The translations under genes and the position numbers were made by a program. A DNA stretch of 64,000 nt, taken from Eunapius fragilis. Lineage: Eukaryota > Porifera > Demospongiae > Spongillida > Spongillidae. Shown here piece after piece: positions 1 through 11,605 of this stretch. The stretch lies in the NCBI GenBank assembly GCA_963681505.1, contig OY811972.1, forward strand, positions 15,113,665 through 15,177,664. The letters run 5' to 3'. Under the pieces are notes generated by a model. It saw only the letters and a program-made list of their open reading frames with translations. It was not told the DNA's origin and searched no databases. Position 1 is the stretch's first letter; every line of letters begins with the position of its first letter.

Positions 1-2
1 GT

Positions 3-377
3 GAAGTGTTCCCGGGCAATGGTACATTTGAGCTGTACATGAATTACACACCCTGTACACTCTGCTGCGATTTGCTTTTCAAGCTTATGGAGACTGAAAA
101 AAAAAGAAGAGCGACGATTTATGCCTTAAGCATCTATAAAGCATATGAAAAAGGGATGATAGAGAAGCTTAAGTGTCTCCACACAAGAATTCTAATCCGA
201 AGCATGAGCCAAGAGAGCAGACAGCTTTTGTTTTACCGCCCTTCAGCTATCCTTTCAGCTATTGCCACTGAACTTATCAAGAAGTACCTGTTTGATGCAA
301 TTGCAGACGCCCTTTCTGCAATTACCACTGTGCTCCTGGCTAACGCTGGTATAGATAGACATGGATGGTTAGAGTGA
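3..377 (+). CDS. Probable AID/APOBEC-like cytidine deaminase, C-terminal part (5' end outside window)
   Basis: An open frame enters from the left edge and stops at 375-377. No ATG fits, so this is the end of a longer gene or its last exon. Seen: PCTLC (codons at 51-65), the PCxxC half of the zinc site of the cytidine deaminase fold, followed by a basic stretch, a beta-strand-like IYALSIYKAY, a helix-like MIEKLKCLHTR and a second strand ILIRSM. In AID/APOBEC proteins the PCxxC helix is followed by a strand carrying a substrate loop, a helix and another strand in the same order. The HxE half of the active site should lie upstream, outside the window. The last 40 residues are hydrophobic and helical. 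Inferred role: deamination of cytidine in DNA or RNA. Other zinc deaminases with PCxxC remain possible. The gene is convergent with the Sema gene ending at 843. Confidence 0.45.
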   Translation, partial: EVFPGNGTFELYMNYTPCTLCCDLLFKLMETEKKRRATIYALSIYKAYEKGMIEKLKCLHTRILIRSMSQESRQLLFYRPSAILSAIATELIKKYLFDAIADALSAITTVLLANAGIDRHGWLE

Positions 378-842
378 ACATCCAGTTATTTCTGAACATG
401 TAGAATGTTATGTACGATGGAATATAATCCTATGATTTAGAAGCATGTCATAAACTGTTTTGTGTTAAAATATTTTAAATGTTCTTCAATGCACACCACT
501 CCTCTCCATGAGATACTGCTTTGGTGCTGCATTGCATGTGCACAAATGTCAAACCTTGTCAGGTACTATAAACGCATTGCCTAAAAAAAAAACGTATTGC
601 CAAAGAAAACTAAATTTACCGTGAGTGGAGCATAGTTGGAGATAGTTACTTACACACACCCCGTCATCCACACACCAACAAGCGTATAGCCTCTGCATAT
701 TGCATTCGTTCCATATAGCTACAACATGCACATGTCACAGTGTAATGACCAGTGATGATTATCATACTTATATCAGGCAAGAACAGAACGAGATAAACAT
801 GAAAACACATGACACTCGGTGTATTGAGGCCACACCCACACA
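378..842. other. Convergent intergenic spacer
   Basis: AT-rich sequence between the stop of the deaminase-like frame and the stop of Sema copy 1, which face each other. I see no canonical AATAAA close to either stop and no coding signal. Confidence 0.4.
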
Positions 843-1176
843 CTATGCAGCCACATTGAGAGAAGTGTAGTCATGTTGCTGTGGCTTTGAACCACCATCA
901 CCCACAGCCATCCTTGTGAGGGAGCTGTACAGAGGGACAGCATTCTGCTCCAACACACCATAGAGATGGGCCTCAGGCTTTGGAGGGGCTGTCTCCAGCA
1001 CACCATAGACATGGCTGACCCCAGACGTCTGTGGTGGTCCCACCTTGTTCATCTCCATGCCTGTGGTGTCATAGATGTGTGCAGCACTGGTGACACTGCA
1101 GGTAGGGTCAGCCTGAAACTTGGTGGTCTGTGGTGAGATGCAGTCTGGGGACCCGAGGGGTTGGCCAGGAGAGAAC
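843..1176 (-). other. Cytoplasmic tail exon of Sema copy 1, with ITAM-spaced tyrosine motifs
   Basis: The last exon follows a TGTGCAG acceptor and ends in TAG at 843-845. The tail of about 110 residues contains HIYDTTG, HVYGVLE, HLYGVLE, PLYSSL and DYTSLNV. The pair YGVL-x7-YSSL (915-962) matches the general ITAM spacing YxxL-x(6-8)-YxxL; the first YGVL stands 11 residues before the second. The Y-2 positions are H or P, so strict ITIM consensus is not met. The repeated YGVLE also occurs in the tail of copy 3, which supports this reading frame over the alternative that stops near 1050. Expected partners would be SH2-domain proteins; that is inference. Confidence 0.65.
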
Positions 1177-3958
1177 CTGCACAAAACGGATCACAGTATG
1201 TTTGCATCAACTTCTGTTTTGATAAGATGCACTTAGCCATGCATCTCAACAAAGGACACATATCCCCACACATAGTCCTTCAAATGAGCCAATTTCACTA
1301 TGGTGTGAGGAGAGCAAAATTTTATTGTGATGTCATCATTGGAATACATTGGTGGAGCTGAAAATCCATGGCAGAGACATGAATGCACATTTCCAGGGAG
1401 TGTTATTTGTATGTTTTGTATGCGGATGTACACCAGGAATCATAGATGCTCTGAGATTTTTTAAATACTTAAGGAGGGCTGAGAGCTAGTCTTTTGGAGT
1501 TTGATGTTCAGTAACAGCCGTGATGTCATGAATGTTATAATTGAACATTACCTAGTAGATGGTTATTATAAAATAACCTATGGGATTGCTACCATGAGAA
1601 AAGGGACCTACCTAGTGGGTTTTATTTCAAGCCAATTTCTAAGAGCTAAATTTATCTCAATGCTAATTAGGTCAATTCGAGATGCAATGATCTCCCATAA
1701 TTCCATGTGGCTCTTCTGTTCAATTCTCTGTGAACATCACTACACATGTAGGAGTGAATTCATTCCTCCATCACCCCATTCCTCCACTACCCCCTACCTC
1801 CATCACCCCACACCTCCATCATCCCATTCCTACTACCCCATCACCCCATCCTCCATTACCCCATACCTCCATCATCCCATCCCTACTACCCCATACCTCC
1901 ATTACCCCATCCCTCCACCACCCCATACCTCCATAACCTCATCACACACACACACCTCTTTACTGTGCCCTCACTACAGCAGGTCTTGCCACAGCACACA
2001 TACACACAGAATATCACCATGACAACCACCAGGATGGCTATGATAGGGAGGGTGACCCCCAGGGAGGGGCCAAGGTACAATGCCCTCAGGTCCAAGGGGG
2101 ACTGTGTGGTGATGAGGGGAGCAGTGCTGGGTGTGAGGGTGATGTCTGTGATGGTGGAGGGGGTAGCTACGACACCTAAACATAGAGAGACAGGAGAATG
2201 GGGAGGAGGGACATTAGTTAGATAAACAGGGGGTGGGTCTAGCGCTCACTTGATCCATTGCAACCAACTACCATTCCTGTAGCGATGTCCTGAATAAGAC
2301 TTGAGGGGGAAGAGGGAGGGGGAGGAAGGGATTATATGTCATCAAGTGATCTCTCCTGGGACATAGCTACATAGCATACCATCTATTTCTTGGGGTCTAA
2401 TACTACAGTACTCATGCAAGATCCCTTTGGATGTATTACATGATGTGATTTAGAGAGAACTGTATCCTACTATCACACACACACACACACACACATGCAG
2501 TCCTTACATGGTGATATTGAGGTCTGAGGTATACTTCACACACAGACTGGTAACATTGTTCCACACACAGTAGGGATCTCTGGAGGCCACACAGCCACTG
2601 AAGAAACGGATCATTTAAGTACGTGTGCGTGTGTGGTGTTTGTGTGTACATGCGCTATACAAAAACAAAGCTCTGCAAACATACTGCATGATACACCACA
2701 CATAACAAGAAGTGATGAGTACACACACCACACATACATACTCACACTGTGTAGCTGACCATACCTGCAGTCTAGATATTGACCACACCTCTCCAGTGGC
2801 AGTCTGTAGATGCCATTGTCAGTGTTCACATAGAGGTACTTCACTCCACTCTGAGAGGTGAACATACAGTGTAGGGGAATGTAGTGGTAATTGACCAAGG
2901 GGTGTGGTCAGAACTTACTTGATTTCTTATCTCCATCTGACGCACACTCAATGAGTCATCACCAAGCTGGGGGCAGGGGGGGAGGAGAGGGATGGTTGAG
3001 GTTGTGGTGGGGAGTCACAAACGTCAGCATCTTGATCAAATGAATGCTCACCACTACTATCACCAACACAGCCACAGGCATATAATGCTGGACAGATGAT
3101 AATATGTAGTGGGTCCAAACCCCCCCCCCCCCTACCCCAAAAAAAAATAATTAAATCGTAGTCATAGCTAACAGGTTTGAACATGTTAAAGAGTGACAAC
3201 ATTTAGACTATGTAAGTAGACGAAACAAATACCGAGAGTAGCTGGATAATCTTGATTAACTACCGTATCTGCCACACTCATAGTTCCCTCTCAACCGCCC
3301 CCCCCCCCCCACCCCAAAATAAAAACACCTTTCACCACCATCTAGCTCTACCCACACTCCCAATGGAAAGACACCACACCCCCAATGGAAAGACACCACA
3401 CCCCCAATGGAAAGATACCACACCCCCAATAGAAAGACCACACCCCAATGGAAAGACACCACACCCCCAATAGAAAGACCACACCCCAATGGAAAGACAC
3501 CACACCCCCAATGGAAAGATACCACACCCCCAATAGAAAGACCACACCCCAATGGAAAGACACCACACCCCCAATGGAAAGACATCACACCCCCAATGGA
3601 AAGACACCACACCCCCAATGGAAAGACACCACACCCCCAATGGAAAGACACCACACCTCCAATGGAAAGACACCACACCCCCAATGGAAAGACACCACAC
3701 CCCCAATGGAAAGACACCACACCCCCAATGGAAAGACACCACACCCCCAATGGAAAGACACCACACCCCCAATGGAAAGACAAGGCAAATCATTACTGAT
3801 ACATTCCACATGAGAATGTAATAACTAACCTTGATGTTTTCAGCAATCACAGCTATAGGGGTGGGAGTCCCATTAGAAGCCATAGCCAACTTGAGCACTG
3901 ACCCAACGTCTGTTGGTGAGTGATGAGTACTCACTAGTGAACACATGTAGGCGTACAT

Positions 3959-4000
<42 letters not shown>

Positions 4001-4321
4001 ACGCACAAACGTACTTGTTCCAAGGAAGAGGACATCTTGTATTGTACATGATGATCTATTTAGCACACAGGTCTGGTCTACAGCCATCTTTGTTACCCTG
4101 TTAAGAGGAAAGGGATGGTGACATGAGATGTAATCACCACAGGTGGTAAGGCCTTACACCACACCACTCAGCACAGCCAGAGGGTCAGGGGTGTATTGGA
4201 GTATTGATTGTACCAAGTTGATCCTCTGGGAGTCCTGATCTGACCTGCCATTATAAGAACACTAGAGAAAAAGGATTAGTAATGGCGACAGGTCACACAC
4301 ATACACAGCACAAACACACAG

Positions 4322-4360
<39 letters not shown>

Positions 4361-7300
4361 TACCTCCACATAGGCATTTGCTATATTTTTACCGCTGAGG
4401 GGATCAAAGACCAGTGACCTGAAGATGTCAAACACTCCTTTGTTGTTGTTGCCATTGGGGACAAGGGCATCACTGTCATTTGCCCGGTAGACACAGATAG
4501 AGGTCTGGGGACTGTACCTGATGACAAAGGAGTAACACACCATGTACAAAAAGTGAACACGACTGTTAGCTCCACCCCTTCCTCCTCCCACCCCTCACCA
4601 CCCACAGGTACAAGGGTTTGGTGTGTGTGTGTGTGTGGTTGACGTGTAATAATGGGCAGAAGGACCCCCCCCCCCCCCCCCCCGCCCCCACCCTCCCCAA
4701 GTGTACTTGGCATACTTATTCATATAAGTAAATTACTATTGCTCACATCAGTATTGAAATTTAGCTATGATTTAAATGGAATGTTTGACCCCCTTGCTAG
4801 TTGTGCATGTGTACAACTATGATGAAGCAGATTTTAAAAATGATTTACCAGCAGCTGAGCCTAGTAAGTCCAGTATGCCTAGTATGCCTAGTAAGTCTAG
4901 TAAGTCCAGTATGCTTAGTAAGTCCAGTATGCCTAGTAAGCAGGGTGAAGTACATATAGATGAGGTGAACATCCCGTGCACAAAGATGAAGCTGATTACG
5001 GTGCTGTTTCGGAGGTGGGTCAGGTGACCTCAAAGGTGACCTCAGTGTTTTCACCCACCTCCCACCACCCTAAACTCTACGCTTATGCTGTGTTACTTAC
5101 ATGTAATCCTTATAATCACATAGTGTACATGTATGTAGGTACTCATAACTATGGCAATGTGAGGGAATAGAGGAAGAGGATGGGGAGGAGGTGGCATGGG
5201 ATGGGGAGGAGGTGGCATGGGAATAGTGAGGGTAGTGACATAAGTAAGGGAGGAAGAGGGAAGTGGTATGGGGAGGAGGTGGCATGGGATGGGGAGGAGG
5301 TGGCATGAGATAGTGACATGATAAGGGAGGAAGAGGGAAGTGGTATGGGGAAAGGGGGAGGATGATGGAATGGTGGTGAGGGAACTCACCCCGTGTAGTC
5401 AGTGAAGGTTCCATACATAAGCTCCACCCACTCTCCTCCAGCAAAGTACCGCCCAGGTCGACTGAAGACCACACCCTCTGTGGGGTGAAGGGATGACGTA
5501 ATGATGCCAACAGCCTTAGACCACCATGGGAAGGTGCTTTCATGTGCATGTTAGCATTCACCACTTACGTAGGAGGTTAGGTCTGAGAGGACCAGAGGAA
5601 CGTTGACATGTTATGTTGGCCTTGAGGAGGGTGGTGGGAAAGGGAAGACCATTTGGTCTACTGACTGATCCTGGGTCATTCTGGGGAGGGGGGGGAGGGA
5701 GGGAAAGGATGTAAATAGGTCTGGGGAAGAGGAAATAATTGCACTCACCTGACATAGCCGTACTAATTTGTTGGTCACCACCTGAGGTACAGGTATGATA
5801 TCAGGATGAGCAAAACATCTCAATACAACTTCACATACATTACTACTTTGGGAATGGTCTGGGGACCAGTATGCATAGCAACATTGTGCAAGTGAGAACA
5901 TCTTCATGGTTGTAGTTATTAAGTGCAGTTACAAAGGGTTTTGTGGTTCCCATTAGTTCTGCTCCCAACATAACTAGTTCACTTGCGCATAAGGGAGAGA
6001 TGGGACTGAGCTATATGGTTGGATACAACTGTTTCAAATTTAAATGGAAACTACTTCTTCAAACAAATAATTTTACAACTTTACTTGGGTGTCTTGACGC
6101 CATGGCAATAGCACTACTAACTTTAATAACTTACATACTTGCAAAAAAATGAACACAATTTTAAACTATTAGACCATCACTAGTCATAAGACGTACACAT
6201 AGGCATAGGAGTGCCCCTTATAGGGGGGAGCCCGAAATCATATAATTCATTGAATTTCTCCTAATATGGTATCACCTATTACCATGTACGGTGAAAACCA
6301 ATGAATAATATGACTTCAGGCCCCCCCCCCCCCCCCCTCCCCCTATTAGGGGTGTTCCTACACTTATGATACACATGTACGTGACATTCAGTATAAACTT
6401 ACAAATGTCACAATGTAGTGCCAAAGGAATTATGCAAACACCTACACAAGGATGCTTATAGGATTTGATCCCAACTATGAACTCATTAAAATACGCGACC
6501 CATCTCTAACAAGACTCCCGACGATCGGATTGTTAAGCTTGTTATAGCAATTGAACTAGAAGTCAAAAATGAGCAGTTTTGTCTTTGTTTTATGTCACAG
6601 AACTGCGTGGTTGTAGAGAACAAAAGGGTACTGCCTGTCCTCGTACCCAGTCCCGGAACATGGTCTCCTCCTTCTCCTTCTTGGCAACGCATAACTCGGG
6701 ATAGGAACACTTTTAAACAATGAAAATCTCACCAATAGCTTCAGAATAGGCTGGAAGAGCCGCTTTCATATAAAATAGTCAGTGCTCCCTCCTAAACCCC
6801 AGTACCATGCACTTGACCACATACTTTGTGCAGCGTCCACTGTGCACGCAGCCAGTATCACACAACAACACCAAATAGACTACAGCACCAACAGACAAGA
6901 GAAACATAATCAACACACAACACCTAAACACACAGCTGAGCAGGGGGCAAACTTAAAACCTATATTCGGAAGAAGTGAGCCCACACTTCCCCAGGAAAAA
7001 ACCCCGTGGCAAACCCTCTAACAGGGGAAATCTACATGATGGGGAAAAATAACCTCTACCTATAGCACCACTCAGCAAACACAAACACAGAATGTCCAAT
7101 ATGATGACTTCAGTAGACGTCGGGCCATCACCATCATCTGCAATCTGCCTTAAGGAAAAATGCCTCCTTCCATCATGACACCATAAATAAACATAAAATA
7201 AAAGTTACTGGCTCTGCACGAACGCTTAGACTGAAGAAGTGTCTACCTACTCACACTTAAATACCACCACGTGGATGAGTCACGTGCATTACCCATATAC

Positions 7301-10300
7301 CGGATTCTGGAGGGAGCATAGTTTCCATCTAATTCGCTGCACTCAACCGATGGAAACGTATATCTCCCTCCTAAACCCCTGTACCATGCACTTGACCACA
7401 TACTTTGTGCAGCGTCCACTGTGCACGCAGCCAGTATCACACAACAACACCAAATAGAAGAACAAAGAACGGGCATAATAGGATTAAATTTAAATTTTGC
7501 AACATCAAATACCAAGACTCTTGGAAACAAGAGAGCCTCCTCTCTACTGAGTCCTTAACATAGCCATCTTTGGTCTCCAGCGACCATGTCTCTTAAATAA
7601 TCTATCCGGCACACCTGCATTAGCTGCGGCTGTTGCTCCACCTGCTCACAGACTATGCATGCCAAACTGCTTGGGGTCCATGCCCAACCCTTGAATCCTG
7701 TCTGACAGCAATTCCCGTAATCTAGAGTAACTAAGTCCACCACTCTCCCTCAATCGTTCACCTGTTTTCGTATGCACTATTGCCCTGAACAACTTCTCAG
7801 GTGAGGCAGGTACCAGCCCTGCCATGGTATAGTATCTTTCCATCATGCCTGCAGGACAAGTTGAGGTACCTGTACATGCTATAACCAATGATGCACCCTC
7901 TCTAAACTGGTCCGTTTTGCTTGATACTATCTTCACCACCATGCCCTGTTCATTAAACACTATGTCAGTTCGTCACAACGCAAAAAACCTGCAAATGCAA
8001 CTAGGCACACAGCCAAAAACCTAACACCTGTTAGTGAGGGGGAAGGCCCTACTGCCTCAACCATAGCTTTCAGCATTTCAACAGTTATGGGTTCTTTACT
8101 TTTCTTAGGCTTGGCTAATTTACGCTGCAGACCCTCTAGTGTGGTGTGAACTAAGGGGGAAGCATTTGGTGGCTGGAGACCCGACGCTCTGTGTAGCCAT
8201 GATACCGCATGCACTATCTCTTCGACAGCTGCCTTAGATTGGGTGGACTCACTGAGATGTACCATGTACAAGGCCAGATGACCCTCCTGTACTGAGAAAC
8301 TAGGCACCTCTTGGTGTGCTGCAGCCCATGTCTTCCATCTTTGAAATGCACCCAGGTAATTCTTTGTTGTGCTATCTGCTCTGCTATCGAGCACAACTGC
8401 GGGTAGCTCTGCAGCAAGGCGACGCAAATCCTGGTCCTGTGAGTCCCTCAGTAGCGGCAGCACCCCTACTGAGAGGATGTCTTCCTTAACTGCTTCCTTC
8501 GCCTTGGCGAGCGCGCTGGCGCTCCTGGTGCCCTCTTCTCCCGCTTCCACCCTGCCGAGGTGTGCCTGCACCTGCACCAGCTTGTCTCCTACGTCGCTAT
8601 TGAAGGCGTGCTGGTTCTCGTTTCCCTTCCTTTTAAAAGTATAGGGATCACGCCTGCTGCTTCTGGCCACCTGTAGAGCCGCTTCCTCCTGAGATGCCTT
8701 AACGTCGTCGCGCAGTCGCCGCATTTCCTCCAGTATTTGCTCCATCCCGCTACGATAAAAGTTACTGGCTCTGCACGAACGCTTAGACTGAAGAAGAGTC
8801 TACCTACTCACACTTAAATACCACCACGTGGATGAGTCACGTGCATTACCCATATACCGGAGGGAGCATAGTTTCCATCTAATTCGCAGCACTCAACCGA
8901 TGGAAACATATATTTATATTTTGGTAAACAATCGTCTATGTAAGACACATAATTAGATAACTTGTAAGACGTAATTTTAGATATCTACAAATAAATGTTG
9001 TTCCCTTGCTTTTTACACCACCAACTTTCTCGTATAGAATGTTTTTAGTTACTTGTGTAACATTGACTATAATGGATTCCGCATTTTTTATAACAGCAGC
9101 TTACACTCGCTAATGCACCTCATTTCCTGTGTGCTTGTACTTCATTCAGAAAATGCATGCATGCACTGCTTTAAAAAAACTCACCGATGTGGTAGGGTCT
9201 TGTTCCCTCACAAAGACAAATAAATACTTGTGTTCATCTGGAGTTGGGGTGCCTGAGAACCCCTGTGGGAGTGGCCCCCTCATGGGGTAGTCTGCCTTGT
9301 ACACATCTACTATCACCAGATAAGCTGAAACAGAAAGTAGTATGCCATTATATGGAGTGTGTGGTGAGTGGTCTTACGGCTGAACCATGTGGTAAGATTG
9401 AAGGCATTATTTGTAGGGGTAAAACCAAACTTGAGAGAGTTGTTCAGTGAAGCAGGATCATTGGGGTTAAATGTATGAAACGTAAGGCTGTTACCAGAGG
9501 CAGCAAAGAAGTTAGTGTTCCTGGATGTATTCACTGAGAGGGTGGAAGGGGGAGGAGGATGTGGAGGGGACAGAGAGTACAAGGATTAAATACAGGCCAA
9601 GTGTGGTTTCTCTCTGCTTACAGTTGAAGAATATGCCTACTGATGGAATGTTTGGATCTGATGTGAGCAGTGTGGAAGATGATGGAGCAGCGTCTGTTGC
9701 CATGGTGAGGGTTCGATCTAATGTCTAATGAAAAATAGGGTGATGAGATGGGGAGGGTGATGGATCAGGAAAGAGGTGTGATGGGATGGGGAGGAGGGTG
9801 ATGGGGTGGGGAGGAGGGAAGGATATAATCCTGAGGATGAAGATGGTGATATCATTATCAAACTGCAACTTACGTTGGTGCAAAGGGCATTGATTGGAAT
9901 CAGCCTCACATGCTCCTTCTCCTCACCCCCCACTAGTAAACGTCAACCTTTACATTAATCAGCTAGTCCCTTACATTTTAAACAGCTAGTTAATAAATGT
10001 CCCTTGTACTAACTAGCTAATTATTAAACATCCTTGCATTAACCAGTTAGTTATTAAATATCCCTTACATTAACCAGTGAGCACTGAGGTCCATCACTTG
10101 CACACACCACCACTGTGGTAGGACTATCTGGGGGAGATGAGTACAGACGTACCAGGTTGGTGGAACACACCTGGGGGGGGGGGGGGGGGGGGGGGGGAGG
10201 TAAGGAGGAGGGGGAGAGGAGGGAGAGGGGTACAAACATTCTTGAACACTCAGGACATGGAGCACATATCCCCATGTGTGATAACCACATAAACTACATG

Positions 10301-11132
10301 TACGTTCACAGCATACTTCTTGTAGCCTCATCCCCAGGCTGCTTATCCCATATTAAAGTTGGGAAGGGCATTTTGGGGTGGGGGGAGGAGAAAGGAGAAA
10401 AACAATAAACAGCCTAATAACATAATGATTTCCTACTATGGTCCAAATTATTAGGAAAAATATAGGAAAATTATTGGGAAACCACGCAAACACTGTAGTG
10501 TTGTACATGAGCTTCCAGAGTGTGTGGTTTTGTTAACACACAAAGGGAATAAACAACCGCTTCACGGAACTCCCCATAAGCTCAAATAGGTTAGGACATG
10601 TAAATTTATCAACAAACTACATGATTTCTAAGAATGAGGGTAATGGGTAACTAACAAGCCAGTGGATACTGGGCACACTAACATTAAAACAGCCTGGGGA
10701 TGAAGCTGACTCCCTGCATACTACTGCACACTGCCTGTATACTACGGCACACCCCTCTGCCTACCGATCCAGAGGGCAGACATGGTACATCCTCCTTCTG
10801 CACAAGCGTCAGGTTTTCCCACAACAGGTACAGTGCACCGCTGGTTTGGGGCGTTTGAAAATATAGGGGACACGATTATCAAAATGAATTTTTAAAAATA
10901 ATAATAATAATGCACGACAGGCTCAACCTCCATCAAGTGAGGACCAATGACATTACCCTCCTCACCAGGCATACATGTGTGTCCATATAGGCTATGTTTG
11001 TCTATCTTGGATTGGCATTGAATAAACAGAAAAAATAGTGCATGTTTACTCATTATCTGTTCATACATATGCAAGCTAACACATACACAAACAAAACACA
11101 CACTTACACACACACACATAACACACACACAC

Positions 11133-11226
<94 letters not shown>

Positions 11227-11562
11227 CACACATAACACAACACCCAGACCATGGATAATCATGTTGGAATGATGGACACAAAGTTGAAGGAGGGTGGGGT
11301 ATTGTAGTACAACCTGACAGCTACAGGAATGTCATGGGGACATATTGTGTTCCCTCAGATAGTGAGGGCTTACAGAAATGCTATCTGTGCATGCCATCAG
11401 CAAATACCAACTAACAGGTGCAGACATGTGGGGTCAGACATGTGGGGTCAGACATGCACATGATAAGGTCAGTGTGTGCATTGGGTGTGGGTGTGTGTGT
11501 AGTGTGTACATAACTAAATTCACACACACACATGCACACACACACACACACACACACGCACG

Positions 11563-11605
<43 letters not shown>

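Larger units (their letters stand above)
6785..8913 (-). mobile_element. Tyrosine-recombinase element with split direct repeats (DIRS/PAT/Ngaro-like), defective
   Basis: Reading the minus strand, the order is A1 (8913-8756), recombinase gene (8745 to about 7560), B1 (7458-7366), A2 (7355-7199), spacer, B2 (6880-6785). A1 and A2 are about 155-bp direct repeats, A2 carrying a 7-bp insertion; B1 and B2 are about 93-bp direct repeats. This A1...B1A2...B2 pattern is the split-direct-repeat layout known from PAT and Ngaro tyrosine-recombinase retrotransposons. No reverse transcriptase or gag is visible within 2.1 kb, so this is either a non-autonomous derivative or a recombinase-only element. Confidence 0.65.

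Noticed and set aside
909-1020. Strict ITIM motifs in the copy 1 tail
   Set aside because: The residue two before each tyrosine is H or P, not I/V/L/S; only the YxxL spacing can be claimed.
3358-3783. CRISPR-like array
   Set aside because: The 22-bp units are contiguous without unique spacers and lie in an intron of an animal gene.
3256-4087. Long minus-strand frames of [12 protein letters not shown]-type repeats
   Set aside because: They are translations of the 22-bp intronic minisatellite; every frame and both strands are open because the unit lacks stops.
8369-8644. Plus-strand 91-codon frame
   Set aside because: Antisense shadow of the recombinase gene, rich in Ser/Ala/Leu with no motif.
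10892-11281. Proteins of alternating Cys-Val or His-Thr
   Set aside because: Pure (CA)n/(GT)n translation; the same applies near 25000, 34500, 51600 and 52400.
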